Source: Gordonia amarae NBRC 15530 (GTDB taxonomy: Bacteria; Actinomycetota; Actinomycetes; Mycobacteriales; Mycobacteriaceae). Taken from it: DNA of 44,193 nucleotides. A model generated the notes under the pieces. That model had not been told where the DNA came from and did not search any database. It saw nothing but the letters and a program-made list of their open reading frames with translations. Of this stretch, positions 6,494-14,615 are shown piece by piece; positions within the stretch are counted from its first letter, which is position 1, and the number at the start of each line of letters is the position of its first letter. The translations under genes and the position numbers were made by a program. Where the stretch lies: assembly GCF_000241345.1 (NCBI RefSeq), contig NZ_BAED01000070.1, positions 1 through 44,193 of the forward strand, written 5' to 3'.

Positions 6494-8028
6494 GGGCAGG
6501 CCTGCGCATCTTCCATCGAATCGGTTCGCCACAGGTGCGCGGTCAGGTAGCTGCGCCAGGGCGCTACTCGCGACGCCCATTCGGAGAGGCTCCGCGGCTC
6601 GGAAGGCAAACCGGCCGTCGCCGCGCCCGTCCGCACCCCGCTGTCGCCGGGCAACAACACGTCGGGGTCGCCGAGCACTCGCATCCGCACGTAGTCGGCG
6701 GTCCACGGCCCGATACCGGGGAGTGCCAACAGCGCGGTGCGTTGTTCGGCGCCGTCGTCGGCGCTGGTCAGCGTTAGGGTACCGGCGGCGAGTGCGGTGG
6801 CGGCACCGGTGATCGCCCGGATCCGGGCCGCCGGTCCGCGCAGGACCTCGTGGCCGTGCTCGGCAATCGCCGCCATTGTCGGGAACAGCCGCGTCGGGAA
6901 CAGCCGCGTCGGGAACAGCCGCGTCGGGAACAGCAGGTCCGATGCGCCGTCGGGGGCGTCGACGGTGGCGCCGAGTTCGTCGACCAGCCGAGTGAGGGCG
7001 GTGCGCGCCGCCGCCACCGTGACCTGCTGTCCGACCATCGCCCGAATCAGCATCTCGTGGGGATCTGCGGCACCGGGAACCCGCATCCCGGGCGTCCTTG
7101 CGACGAGTGGCTTCAGTTCAGCGTGCTCGGCCAGCGCGGTATCGACGGCGAGCGGGTCGGAGTCGAGATCGAACAGGCGCCGGACACGCACGACGAGCGG
7201 TCCGAGGTCGGCAGGATCGGAGAGGCTTGCGCGCAACCGGATTCGGCCTGCGGTGTCGGCACGCACCTCGAACCATGCCGTGCCACCAGGCAACGAGAGG
7301 CCCCGGGCGAAGGAAGTGTCTGTGGCGTGTTCCATCCCAGGCAGACACCGTGCCACCATCCACCGGAAGATGCCGGTCGCATCGAACGGTTCCCGGACCG
7401 GCAGCACCAGATCGATGACGCCGGGAGTCGTTGTGGCCGTGCGACTTTGCTCGCGCAGCTGGGTGGGGGTCATCGCGAAGACCTCGCGGATGGTGTCGTT
7501 GCATTGGCGAATGCTCCCGAAACCGGCCGAGAACGCGACGTCGGACACCGGAAGGTCGGTGCCGGTCAACAACATTCGCGCGGTATGTGCCCGCTGCGAA
7601 CGTGCCAGGGCCAGCGGTCCCGCCCCCAGTTCCGCGGTGAGCAACCGGGTCAGATGCCGCGGCGAGTACCCGAGCCTGGCCGCGAGCGTCGCCACGCCCT
7701 CGCGTTCGACGACGCCGTCGGCGATGAGCCGCATCGCACGACCGACGGTGTCGCGCCGCAGATTCCACTCCGGCGACCCGGGTGCGGCCTCCGGCAGACA
7801 ACGTTTGCAGGCCCGGTACCCGGCTTCGTGTGCGGCCGCGCTCGTCGGATAGAACTCCACATTCGAAGGTTTGGGTGTGCGGGCCGGACACGACGGCCGG
7901 CAGTAGATTCCGGTGCTGCGCACCGCAATGATGAACTGGCCGTCGAAACGCCGGTCACGCGCCTTGACGGCGCCGTAGCGCTCGTCGAAGGTCATCCGCG
8001 TGTCGAAGGCGGTCGGGGCCGGGGTCAT
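6472..8028 (-). CDS. alkA: Ada-AlkA fusion: alkylation-responsive regulator and 3-methyladenine DNA glycosylase
   Basis: A 518-residue fusion. Residues 1-80 are the Ada N-terminal zinc/methyl-acceptor domain, with its four cysteines at 43, 47 (CRPSC) and 74, 77 (CKRC); Cys43 is the predicted methylphosphotriester acceptor. Residues about 90-190 are an AraC-type helix-turn-helix domain. Residues about 205-320 are the AlkA N-terminal domain. The rest is a helix-hairpin-helix glycosylase with LPGIGPWTADYVRMRV and the catalytic Asp in LPGDSG. It excises alkylated bases and probably activates its own operon when methylated. ATG at 8028 follows GGAG. Two oddities: an in-frame 15-bp tandem repeat encoding (LFPTR)n inside the glycosylase domain, and a C-terminus supplied by a dispersed repeat. 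Confidence 0.94.
   Translation of the reverse strand: MTPAPTAFDTRMTFDERYGAVKARDRRFDGQFIIAVRSTGIYCRPSCPARTPKPSNVEFYPTSAAAHEAGYRACKRCLPEAAPGSPEWNLRRDTVGRAMRLIADGVVEREGVATLAARLGYSPRHLTRLLTAELGAGPLALARSQRAHTARMLLTGTDLPVSDVAFSAGFGSIRQCNDTIREVFAMTPTQLREQSRTATTTPGVIDLVLPVREPFDATGIFRWMVARCLPGMEHATDTSFARGLSLPGGTAWFEVRADTAGRIRLRASLSDPADLGPLVVRVRRLFDLDSDPLAVDTALAEHAELKPLVARTPGMRVPGAADPHEMLIRAMVGQQVTVAAARTALTRLVDELGATVDAPDGASDLLFPTRLFPTRLFPTRLFPTMAAIAEHGHEVLRGPAARIRAITGAATALAAGTLTLTSADDGAEQRTALLALPGIGPWTADYVRMRVLGDPDVLLPGDSGVRTGAATAGLPSEPRSLSEWASRVAPWRSYLTAHLWRTDSMEDAQACPPRNPVR
6878..6934. repeat. 15-bp tandem repeat (in-frame minisatellite) in alkA
   Basis: About 3.8 identical copies of GTCGGGAACAGCCGC in a row. 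On the coding (minus) strand they give repeated Leu-Phe-Pro-Thr-Arg units. The 15-bp unit length preserves the reading frame, so copy-number change would lengthen or shorten the protein without truncating it. Confidence 0.95.
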
Positions 8029-8150
8029 AGCTCCACTCTGGCACGACCCACCACCGCCGCACCGGCGGGAATCGGACACGACAGTCGGCGCCGGCGTTCC
8101 TGGCCGTTCGCTTGCGTAACGATACGTCCGATGTGACCGATACCACCGAT

Positions 8151-8630
8151 ATGTCGACTAACACACGCACCCGAGCAGCCGCTGCCGCAGTCGCCGTCTT
8201 CGGAGCCGCCGGGCTCGCCCTGAGCACCGGGCCGGGCGACGCGAACGCGGCCCCCAGCGCCGAGTATCCGATCGGCACCTGCTTTGGGATGAGTCCCAAT
8301 GTGGTCGACGTCCCGTACATGCCGCGCCGGGTCATCGTCTCCGACTACGCAGGCACCACCTACCTCGCCATCGACTACACCAGCTACTGGATCGGCGTGG
8401 GTTACGACTCCACCGCCACTCTCGACTGGCACAACCTGCGCACCGGCAAGCGCGGCACGCTTACCTCACGCAGCCACGTCAGCCCGCCGTACCAGGGCGT
8501 CCACAACTTCACGATTCCCACCAAGACGATCGGCACCGGGAAGGTCGGCGTCACCCTCAACACCGTCAACCGCAATGCCCTGTGGTCGGTGCCCGCCACC
8601 ACCTGCGGTGGAACCATCACCGTCCGCTGA
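8151..8630 (+). CDS. Small secreted protein of unknown function
   Basis: A 159-residue protein with a clear Sec signal peptide: basic MSTNTRTR, an alanine-rich core, and a likely cut after DANA (residue 33). The mature domain is beta-rich, with many Thr, Tyr and Val residues. It has two cysteines, one near each end (GTCFGM and TTCGG), that could form a disulfide closing the fold. No catalytic motif is visible. ATG at 8151 puts the signal peptide at the N-terminus; in-frame GTG (8133) and TTG (8112) upstream are possible but would add a polar leader. Its family is unknown to me. It is divergent from alkA and stands alone. Confidence 0.75.
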   Translation: MSTNTRTRAAAAAVAVFGAAGLALSTGPGDANAAPSAEYPIGTCFGMSPNVVDVPYMPRRVIVSDYAGTTYLAIDYTSYWIGVGYDSTATLDWHNLRTGKRGTLTSRSHVSPPYQGVHNFTIPTKTIGTGKVGVTLNTVNRNALWSVPATTCGGTITVR

Positions 8631-8662
8631 GCCACCGGCGCTCCCGCGTCACAGACTTCGTC

Positions 8663-8682
8663 CCGCGAATTGACTTTCGCGG
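8663..8682. terminator. Weak hairpin between convergent genes
   Basis: CCGCGAA and its complement around a 6-nt loop, between the secreted protein gene and the tRNA-Leu gene that converge here. There is no T-run on either side, so a terminator role is only plausible. Confidence 0.35.
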
Positions 8683-8743
8683 TATCCGATAAGCGCGACG
8701 GAGTTTTCGACGCGGGAAAAAGGGTGCGCGAGAGAAGTGGTAG

Positions 8744-8828
<85 letters not shown>

Positions 8829-8875
8829 GTGCGCGAACAAGCGTACCGCGTGGGCTGTGACGTGCGTCGTACGGG

Positions 8876-8881
8876 TACCGT
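8876..8881 (+). promoter_or_regulatory. -10 element, leaderless lprD transcript
   Basis: TACCGT ends 7 nt before the ATG of lprD, and no Shine-Dalgarno sequence fits, so transcription probably begins at the start codon. Confidence 0.45.
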
Positions 8882-8888
8882 CGAGGTT

Positions 8889-9332
8889 ATGGATTCTGCC
8901 CGTCCCGCCCGCACACGTCACCGGCCCGCACTGATCGCGCTGGTCGTGGTGGCCGCGGCGGTGTGTCTGGCGCTGGCCTGGTGGCAGTGGTCGCGGTACG
9001 AGTCCGCGTCGGGTACCGCCCAGAACCTGGGGTACGCGTTGCAGTGGCCGGCGTTCGCGGGTGCCGTGGTCTATGCCTACCGCCGGTTCGTGGTGCTGGA
9101 GAACGATGCCGACGAGGTGGAGAAACTCTCGCCGCGCAGCAAGGGTGCCGTGGAGATCCCCGAGGGGATCCTGCCCGAGCGCCAGAGTTTCCCCAGCGCC
9201 GGATCGCTTGCGGCCAAGGATGATCCGACCGCCGATTCCGGGTTGCGGGAGTACAACCGGTATCTGGCCGAGCTCCATCGCACCGACCGATCCCGGGAGA
9301 CCGCCGACGATCCCGAAACCACCGTGCGCTGA
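8889..9332 (+). CDS. lprD: LprD-like membrane protein
   Basis: A 147-residue protein: a short basic N-terminus, one hydrophobic helix (about residues 14-32), then LAWWQWSRYESASGTAQNLGYALQWPAF, a second hydrophobic stretch, and a soluble tail with EIPEGILPER and LREYNRYLAEL. These motifs match the mycobacterial LprD (Rv1343c) family, which sits beside the same DUF3817 gene in M. tuberculosis. A lipoprotein modification is not well supported here: the only cysteine in the helix is preceded by AAV, and a lipobox normally has Gly, Ala or Ser before Cys. The role is unknown; it is probably an envelope protein. It is followed 66 nt later by the DUF3817 gene on the same strand. Confidence 0.8.
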   Translation: MDSARPARTRHRPALIALVVVAAAVCLALAWWQWSRYESASGTAQNLGYALQWPAFAGAVVYAYRRFVVLENDADEVEKLSPRSKGAVEIPEGILPERQSFPSAGSLAAKDDPTADSGLREYNRYLAELHRTDRSRETADDPETTVR

Positions 9333-9398
9333 CCCCCTATCCGGTCAGCAGCTCAGGTCAACAGCAGTTTGTTCTCACACACCGTTAGGAAGTCCCTC

Positions 9399-9743
9399 GT
9401 GACCGATACCAGCACCAGCAAACCCACTGCCTCCACCGCGTCGGTCAAGAACGCGCTTGTGCGTTACCGGGTGCTCGCCTGGGTCACCGGTCTGTGGTTG
9501 CTGCTGCTGGTCGTCGAGCTGATCCTCAAGTACGGCTTCGACGTCGACGCGCTCGATTTCGTGCCCATCGTGCACGGCTGGGTGTACTTCGTGTACCTGA
9601 TCATGGCCGTCGACCTGGCCATCAAGGTGCGCTGGCCCGCGGGGAAGATCGTGTGGACCGCGCTCGCCGGGACCATTCCGTTCCTGTCGTTCGTCATCGA
9701 GCATCAGCGGACGAGGGAAGTGAAGGCGCAGTTCGGGATCTGA
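9399..9743 (+). CDS. DUF3817 membrane protein (paralogue 1)
   Basis: A 114-residue protein with about three transmembrane helices: LAWVTGLWLLLLVVELIL, VHGWVYFVYLIMAVDLAI and IVWTALAGTIPFLSFVIEH. The pattern of an early helix, then PxVHGxxYxxY, then IPxxxFxxE identifies DUF3817. Function not established. GTG at 9399 follows TAGGAAG at a normal distance. It corresponds to Rv1342c and lies next to the lprD homologue as in M. tuberculosis. A second, more divergent member is at 34199-34564. It converges on rdgB. Confidence 0.88.
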   Translation: MTDTSTSKPTASTASVKNALVRYRVLAWVTGLWLLLLVVELILKYGFDVDALDFVPIVHGWVYFVYLIMAVDLAIKVRWPAGKIVWTALAGTIPFLSFVIEHQRTREVKAQFGI

Positions 9744-9870
9744 TCGTCGGGGATCGGGTCAGGGGTGTCCTGGGTGCGTCATGCGGGCGGGTCGCCGGAC
9801 CTTCGTGACCCTCGCTCCTTCGTCGCTCGGCCTCAGGGATCAAGAGGTGTGGTCGCGGCGGTGTTCGGGA
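9744..9870. other. Convergent intergenic region with possible dispersed repeat
   Basis: This 127-nt gap between convergent DUF3817 and rdgB genes contains no gene. It holds GACCCTCGCTCC and GGCCTCAGGGATC flanking a short centre near 9806-9842. The style resembles short repeated elements I associate with actinobacterial intergenic DNA. No second copy is seen in this window. Confidence 0.35.
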
Positions 9871-10497
9871 TCACGCTGGTTGGCCGGTGGCGAGTGCTCG
9901 GAGGTCGGGGACGAGGGCGGCGAGGGCTTTGCCGCGATGGCTCAGGGAGTCCTTCTCTTCCGGTGACAGTTCCGCTGAGGAGCGGCCGGCGGCGAGGTCG
10001 TCGGCGGGCAGGAACAGCGGGTCGTAGCCGAAGCCGTTGACGCCGTGGGGTTCGCGGGCCAGGGTGCCGCGCCACTCGCCGCGGACCACCGTTTCGGTGC
10101 CGTCGGGACGGACCAGCGCGCACGCCGACACGAAGGCGGCGCCGCGGCGGTCGTCGGGCACGTCCGAGAGCTGGGCGAGCAGCAGGGTGTTGTTGGCCTC
10201 GTCGTTGCCGTGGGTGCCACTCCACCGTGCCGACAGCACCCCGGGCATCCCGTTGAGGGCGTCGACGCTGATCCCGGAATCGTCGGCGAGGGTGGGCAGG
10301 CCGGTGGCCGCAGCACCGGTGCGGGCCTTGATCAGCGCGTTGTCCTCGAACGTGGCACCGTCCTCGGGGAGTTCGGCGAACTCGGGTACGTCGTCCAGAC
10401 CCACCACATCCAGACCGGTGATCCCGGCCGCGGCCACCACCCGGCGGAGTTCCTTGAGCTTCTTGGCGTTACGGCTCGCGAGCAGGATCGTCGTCAC
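9871..10497 (-). CDS. rdgB: Non-canonical purine NTP pyrophosphatase (dITP/XTP)
   Basis: A 208-residue Ham1/RdgB enzyme that hydrolyses dITP, ITP and XTP to monophosphates, keeping deaminated purines out of DNA and RNA. Motifs: the substrate loop ASRNAKKLKEL (residues 7-17), the metal site with TFEDNALIKA and TLADDSGISVDAL (about 70-81), and HGVNGFGYDPLF followed by ELSPEEKDSLSHRGKAL near the C-terminus. Its ATG overlaps the rph stop by 4 nt. The rph-rdgB pair is widely conserved and matches Rv1340-Rv1341. It is the last gene of the long minus-strand cluster. Confidence 0.96.
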   Translation of the reverse strand: MTTILLASRNAKKLKELRRVVAAAGITGLDVVGLDDVPEFAELPEDGATFEDNALIKARTGAAATGLPTLADDSGISVDALNGMPGVLSARWSGTHGNDEANNTLLLAQLSDVPDDRRGAAFVSACALVRPDGTETVVRGEWRGTLAREPHGVNGFGYDPLFLPADDLAAGRSSAELSPEEKDSLSHRGKALAALVPDLRALATGQPA

Positions 10498-11249
10498 TTG
10501 GCACCCGGCAGGTCACCCGGGTACGGGAGCGCGAGCGCGGCCTTCTGCGCCTCGAACAGGGCGCTGGTACCCACCTCGGCCATGTCGAGCAGCTTCTCCA
10601 GGGTCGCACGCGGGAACGTCGCCCCCTCCCCCGTGCCCTGCACCTCGACGAGGGTGCCGGCGTCGGTGGCCACCACATTCATGTCGACCTCGGCCCGCGA
10701 GTCCTCCTCGTACGGCAGGTCCAGGCGCACCCGGCCGTCGACGACGCCGACGCTGACCGCGGCGATCGCGCACGACAGCGGCTGCGGATCCTTGAGCTTG
10801 CCGGCGGCGCCCAGCCAGGCGACTGCGTCGGCGAGGGCGACATACGCGCCGGTGATGGAGGCGGTGCGGGTGCCGCCGTCGGCCTGCAGCACGTCGCAGT
10901 CGATGGCGATGGTGTTCTCACCGAGTGCGGCCAGATCGATGCAGGCACGCAGCGACCGGCCCACCAGCCGGCTGATCTCGTGGGTGCGGCCACCGATCTT
11001 GCCGCGCACCGACTCCCGCGACGACCGCTCGTGCGTCGACGACGGCAGCATCGCGTACTCGGCGGTGAGCCAGCCCAGGCCCGACCCCTTGCGCCAGCGC
11101 GGCACACCGTCGGTGACGCTCGCGGTGCACAGCACCCGGGTGCCGCCGAACTCGACGAGCACCGAACCCGCCGGATGGGAGGTGAAACCACGGGTGAAGG
11201 AGATGGGGCGGAGTTCGTCGTCGGCTCGGCCGTCTGCTCGTGTCGTCAC
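10494..11249 (-). CDS. rph: Ribonuclease PH
   Basis: Phosphate-dependent 3'-to-5' exoribonuclease that trims tRNA 3' ends. The 251-residue protein has the family core: GGTRVLCTASV, the GSGLGWLTAEYAMLP motif, RxxRE (HERSSRESVRGKIGGRTHEISRLVGRSLR), and the DCDVLQADGGTRTASI segment with the metal/phosphate-site Asp. GTG at 11249 is supported by homology. A -10-like TAGAGT ends 8 nt before it, so an internal leaderless promoter may exist. The gene is translationally coupled to rdgB downstream. Confidence 0.96.
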   Translation of the reverse strand: MTTRADGRADDELRPISFTRGFTSHPAGSVLVEFGGTRVLCTASVTDGVPRWRKGSGLGWLTAEYAMLPSSTHERSSRESVRGKIGGRTHEISRLVGRSLRACIDLAALGENTIAIDCDVLQADGGTRTASITGAYVALADAVAWLGAAGKLKDPQPLSCAIAAVSVGVVDGRVRLDLPYEEDSRAEVDMNVVATDAGTLVEVQGTGEGATFPRATLEKLLDMAEVGTSALFEAQKAALALPYPGDLPGAK

Positions 11250-11257
11250 GGTATCCA

Positions 11258-11263
11258 ACTCTA
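11258..11263 (-). promoter_or_regulatory. -10 element, possible leaderless rph transcript
   Basis: TAGAGT on the minus strand lies 8 nt before the rph GTG. No Shine-Dalgarno sequence is present between them. Confidence 0.4.
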
Positions 11264-11307
11264 TCGCTGACCGGTGACCGGCCCGGACGCCCCCGCCGCC
11301 CGAGAGG

Positions 11308-12066
11308 TCACAGCTCGAAAGTCTGCCCCTGGGAAACCATTTCGATGGGGCCGCTGTAGGTTCTGCGCACCTCGTCGTAGATGTCCTGTTTGGACGTCCA
11401 CGGCGGTACATGCGTGATCGCCAAGAGTTTGACGTTGGCCTTGGTGGCGGCCTCACCCGCCTCGACACCCGACAGGTGCAGGTGCGGCGGGCGTTCGGAC
11501 GGCGCGTGAGTCCACGACGCCTCGCACAGGAACAGGTCGGCGTCGGTGGCCAGATCGATCAGCTCGTCGCACGGCGCGGTGTCACCGCTGTAGGCCAGGA
11601 CCTTGCCGTCGGGCGCGGTGAGCCGGAAGCCGTAGGAGTTGGGCACATGGTCGACGACGACGGGCCGGATGGCGAAACCACCCAGCTGCACCTCCTCGGT
11701 GCCCCATTCGTGGACGTCGAAGGTGTCGGTGATGTCGTCGACCTCGCCGGGAACCTCCGACGACCCGGCGCCGATCCGTTCGCACACGCCCGGCGGCCCC
11801 CACAGGTGCGTTCGGCCGGTGGCCGGTTCGGGTGAGTACCGCCGCCACACCAGCATCGCGGCCAGGTCCATGCAGTGGTCGGCGTGCAGATGGCTCAGCA
11901 TCACCGCCACCTCGCGCGGGTTGATGATCCGCTGAAGTTCCCCGAACGCCCCTGGACCGCAGTCCATCATCACTGGCTGATGTCCGGGAAGCTGCAGAAG
12001 GTACCCCGAGCACGCAGCACCGGGGCCACCCACACTCCCTGAACATCCGAGCACGGTTAGGCGCAT
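11308..12066 (-). CDS. Metallo-beta-lactamase-fold hydrolase (Rv1339 type, cAMP phosphodiesterase-like)
   Basis: A 252-residue enzyme of the MBL superfamily. The metal-binding signature is SHLHADHCMDL (about residues 76-86). Further ligands are predicted in AYSGDTAPCDEL and AITHVPPW. The N-terminus MRLTVLGCSGS with GPGAACSGYLLQ is typical. The M. tuberculosis homologue Rv1339 has been reported to hydrolyse cAMP, so this protein may lower cyclic nucleotide levels; RNase Z-like activity is a structural alternative. ATG at 12066 follows AAGG. Its place between murI and rph is the same as in mycobacteria. Confidence 0.9.
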   Translation of the reverse strand: MRLTVLGCSGSVGGPGAACSGYLLQLPGHQPVMMDCGPGAFGELQRIINPREVAVMLSHLHADHCMDLAAMLVWRRYSPEPATGRTHLWGPPGVCERIGAGSSEVPGEVDDITDTFDVHEWGTEEVQLGGFAIRPVVVDHVPNSYGFRLTAPDGKVLAYSGDTAPCDELIDLATDADLFLCEASWTHAPSERPPHLHLSGVEAGEAATKANVKLLAITHVPPWTSKQDIYDEVRRTYSGPIEMVSQGQTFEL

Positions 12067-12132
12067 GGTCCTACCTTGCCATGCCGTCACCTCAGGACGG
12101 CAGATATCCGGTCACAAGTTCACGCGGCGGCA

Positions 12133-12936
12133 CTACAGATGCTGGACCTGCCCGACCGCCGGACCGAGGAACCGCGACGACAACCGCGCGAAGAACTCCG
12201 GGTCACCGGTCGACTGGAACAGCCGCACCGCTTCCCGCCCGGTATGCGGGGACAGCAGGTCACGTTCGGTGAGCACCCGGAACACGTCCTTGGCCGTCTC
12301 CTCCGCGCTCGAGACCAGCGTCACCTGATCGCCCATCGCCAGCGCGATCACCCCCGACAGCAGCGGGTAGTGGGTGCAGCCGAGCACCACCGTGTCGACG
12401 TCGGCCTGCTGCAACGGTTCCAGATAGCCCTGCGCCAGCCCCAGGATCTGCCTGCCGCTGGTGACCCCGCGTTCGACGAAGTCGACGAACCGCGGGCACG
12501 GTACCGCGGTGATCACGGTATCGCGGGCCGCGGCGAACGAGTCCTGGTAGGCGTGCGAGGCGATCGTGGCCGCGGTGCCGAGCACCCCGATACGGCCGGT
12601 CTTGGTGGCCACCACCGCCCGGCGCACGGCGGGCAGGATCACCTCGATGACCGGTATCGGCGCGTACCGTTCGCGGGCATCACGCAGGCAGGCCGCCGAG
12701 GCGGTGTTGCAGGCGATGATGATCGCCTTCACCCCGCGTCCGGCGAGGTCGTCGCCGATGGCCAGGGCGTGCTTGCGGATCTCGGGGATGGTGAGCCCGC
12801 CGTAGGGGCCGTTGGCGGTGTCCCCGATGTAGATGATGTCCTCGTCGGGCAGCAGGTCGATGATCGCGCGCGCGACCGTCAGGCCGCCGACTCCGGAATC
12901 GAAGATCCCGATGGGCGCGGTGGGGTCGGTACTCAG
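12133..12936 (-). CDS. murI: Glutamate racemase, probable CTG start
   Basis: Makes D-glutamate for peptidoglycan. Catalytic residues are present: Asp13 in FDSGVGG, Cys76 in IACNTASA and Cys187 in LGCTHYP, by numbering from the start chosen here. The conserved N-terminus PIGIFDSGVGGLTVARAI is readable, but between the upstream in-frame TGA and the internal GTG at 12732 there is no ATG, GTG or TTG. Starting at 12732 would remove the first catalytic motif. The best start is CTG at 12936-12934, overlapping the rhomboid stop as CTGA, with GGGGTGGG just upstream. This gives 267 residues, the normal family length. ATT at 12939 is a weaker alternative; a sequencing error is possible. Confidence 0.93.
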   Translation of the reverse strand: MSTDPTAPIGIFDSGVGGLTVARAIIDLLPDEDIIYIGDTANGPYGGLTIPEIRKHALAIGDDLAGRGVKAIIIACNTASAACLRDARERYAPIPVIEVILPAVRRAVVATKTGRIGVLGTAATIASHAYQDSFAAARDTVITAVPCPRFVDFVERGVTSGRQILGLAQGYLEPLQQADVDTVVLGCTHYPLLSGVIALAMGDQVTLVSSAEETAKDVFRVLTERDLLSPHTGREAVRLFQSTGDPEFFARLSSRFLGPAVGQVQHL

Positions 12937-13580
12937 AATCCCACCCCTGACGACGGAAGCGGCTGCGACGGCGCGGGACGCCTGCGGCGATCACGGCTTG
13001 CGAGGTACCAGGCGGCCGCGACCCCGCCGACCGCGCCGAACAGGTGCCCCTGCCACGAGATCGATTCGTCGGTGGGCAGCACACCCCACAGCACCGAGCC
13101 GTAGACCAGGAACAGCACCACCCCGATGAGGATCTGCTTCAGATTGCGGTTGAAGATCCCCCGGATCAGCAGGTAGGTGAGCCAGCCGAAGATGATGCCC
13201 GACGCCCCGATGGTGACCGTGTACGACGGCGCGGTCAGCCACACCCCGACACCGGAGGTCAGCCAGACGACGCCGGTGACCGCCAGGAACCGCTTGGCCA
13301 TCAGCAGCAGGAAACCCAGGACGACGCCGGGGCCGAGGTTGCCGAACAGGTGCGACCAGTCCCCGTGCAGGAACGGTGACCACAGAATGCCGTCGAGTCC
13401 GCCCACCTCGCGGGGTTCGATGCCGTTGGCGTCGAGATCATGGTTCGGGGTCAGCGCGTCGATCAGCTCGATCGCGATCAGTACCGTGGCGATCGCGGCC
13501 ATCGTGATCGCCGACGTCAGCCACAGCGGGCGTGGCTTTCGGGGCTGCTCGGCGGGAGCGGCCGGCATCGGGTAGGTCAC
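12933..13580 (-). CDS. Rhomboid-family intramembrane serine protease
   Basis: A membrane protein of about 215 residues with six or seven helices. The rhomboid catalytic dyad is visible: Ser in GASGIIFGWLTYL and His in SWQGHLFGAVGGVAAAW. The conserved HGDWSHLFGNL (usual form HxxxxHLxxN) supplies the oxyanion histidine and asparagine. I chose GTG at 13580, behind GAGGGA. ATG at 13613 is in frame but lacks a ribosome site. It corresponds to Rv1337 and sits between cysM and murI as in mycobacteria. Substrates unknown. Its stop codon overlaps the apparent CTG start of murI. Confidence 0.93.
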   Translation of the reverse strand: MTYPMPAAPAEQPRKPRPLWLTSAITMAAIATVLIAIELIDALTPNHDLDANGIEPREVGGLDGILWSPFLHGDWSHLFGNLGPGVVLGFLLLMAKRFLAVTGVVWLTSGVGVWLTAPSYTVTIGASGIIFGWLTYLLIRGIFNRNLKQILIGVVLFLVYGSVLWGVLPTDESISWQGHLFGAVGGVAAAWYLASRDRRRRPAPSQPLPSSGVGF

Positions 13581-13636
13581 GTGTCGTCCCTCATCGGTGG
13601 GTGCGGCCCTCATCGGTGGTTGCAGCGCAGCCGTGG

Positions 13637-14608
13637 TCAGGCCCAGAGCTGCCCGGCGAGCGCCGCCTCGGCATCGTCCAGGCTACCTTCGTACGCCCCG
13701 GTCGACAGATACTTCCATCCCGCGTCGGGCACCACCAAGCCGATATCGGCACGTTCGTTCCGTTTGACAGCCTGCCGCCCGATGGCGCGGGCAGCGTGCA
13801 GGATCGCCCCGGTGGAGACACCCGCGAAGATCCCTTCGAGGTCGATGAGCTCGCGCACCCGGGCCACCGCGTCGGCCCCGGTCACCGAGAATCGGCGCGT
13901 CAGCACGGTGTCGTCGTACAGTTCGGGCACAAAACCCTCGTCGATATTGCGCAGGCCGTACACCTCGTCCCCGTACCGGGGTTCGGCCGCGACGATCTGC
14001 ACGTCGGGCTGCTGTTCGCGCAGGTACCGGCCCACCCCCATCAGGGTGCCGGTGGTGCCCAGGCCCGCGACGAAGTGGGTGATCTCGGGCAGGTCGGCGT
14101 ACAGCTCGGGCCCGGTGCCCTCGTAGTGGGCGAGCATGTTCGCCTCGTTGCCGTACTGGTACAGCATCACCCAGCCCGGGTTGGCGGCGGCGAGGTCCTT
14201 GGCCATGGCCACCGCCGTGTTCGATCCGCCCGCGGCCGGCGACGAGATGACCTCGGCACCGAACATCCGCAGCAACGACCGGCGTTCGTCGGAGGTGTTC
14301 TCGGGCATCACGCAGATGAGCCGGTAGCCCTTGAGTTTGGCGGCCATGGCCAGCGAGATACCGGTGTTGCCGCTGGTCGGTTCGAGGATCGTCGCGCCGG
14401 GCCGCAATGTCCCGTCGCGTTCGGCGGCCTCGATCATCCGCAGCGCCGGCCGGTCCTTGATCGATCCGGTGGGATTGCGGTCCTCGAGTTTGGCCCACAG
14501 CCGCACGTGCGGGCCCTGCTCGCCGTCGTCCCAGCGGGGTGAGAGCCGCCGCAAACCGATCAGCGGCGTGTGGCCCACCGAGTCGATGAGCGAGTTGTAC
14601 CGTGCCAC
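13637..14608 (-). CDS. cysM: O-phosphoserine sulfhydrylase (CysO-dependent cysteine synthase)
   Basis: A PLP enzyme of 323 residues. The cofactor lysine is in GSIKDRPA (about residue 51), the substrate loop is TSGNTGIS (79-86), and the phosphate-binding glycines are in GLGTTGTLMGVG. The region GLRNIDEGFVPEL and the adjacent genes identify the actinobacterial CysM type, which uses O-phosphoserine and the thiocarboxylate on CysO instead of O-acetylserine and free sulfide. It starts 7 nt after the cysO stop. With cysO and mec it makes cysteine by a route resistant to oxidative conditions. Confidence 0.96.
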   Translation of the reverse strand: MARYNSLIDSVGHTPLIGLRRLSPRWDDGEQGPHVRLWAKLEDRNPTGSIKDRPALRMIEAAERDGTLRPGATILEPTSGNTGISLAMAAKLKGYRLICVMPENTSDERRSLLRMFGAEVISSPAAGGSNTAVAMAKDLAAANPGWVMLYQYGNEANMLAHYEGTGPELYADLPEITHFVAGLGTTGTLMGVGRYLREQQPDVQIVAAEPRYGDEVYGLRNIDEGFVPELYDDTVLTRRFSVTGADAVARVRELIDLEGIFAGVSTGAILHAARAIGRQAVKRNERADIGLVVPDAGWKYLSTGAYEGSLDDAEAALAGQLWA

Positions 14609-14615
14609 GGCCGGA

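Noticed and set aside
6878..6934. Short direct repeats considered as a CRISPR array
   Set aside because: The units are 15 bp and contiguous with no spacers, and they lie inside a coding sequence; no cas gene is present.
12133..12732. murI starting at GTG 12732
   Set aside because: This would drop the conserved FDSGVGG motif and about 68 residues, leaving an incomplete racemase.
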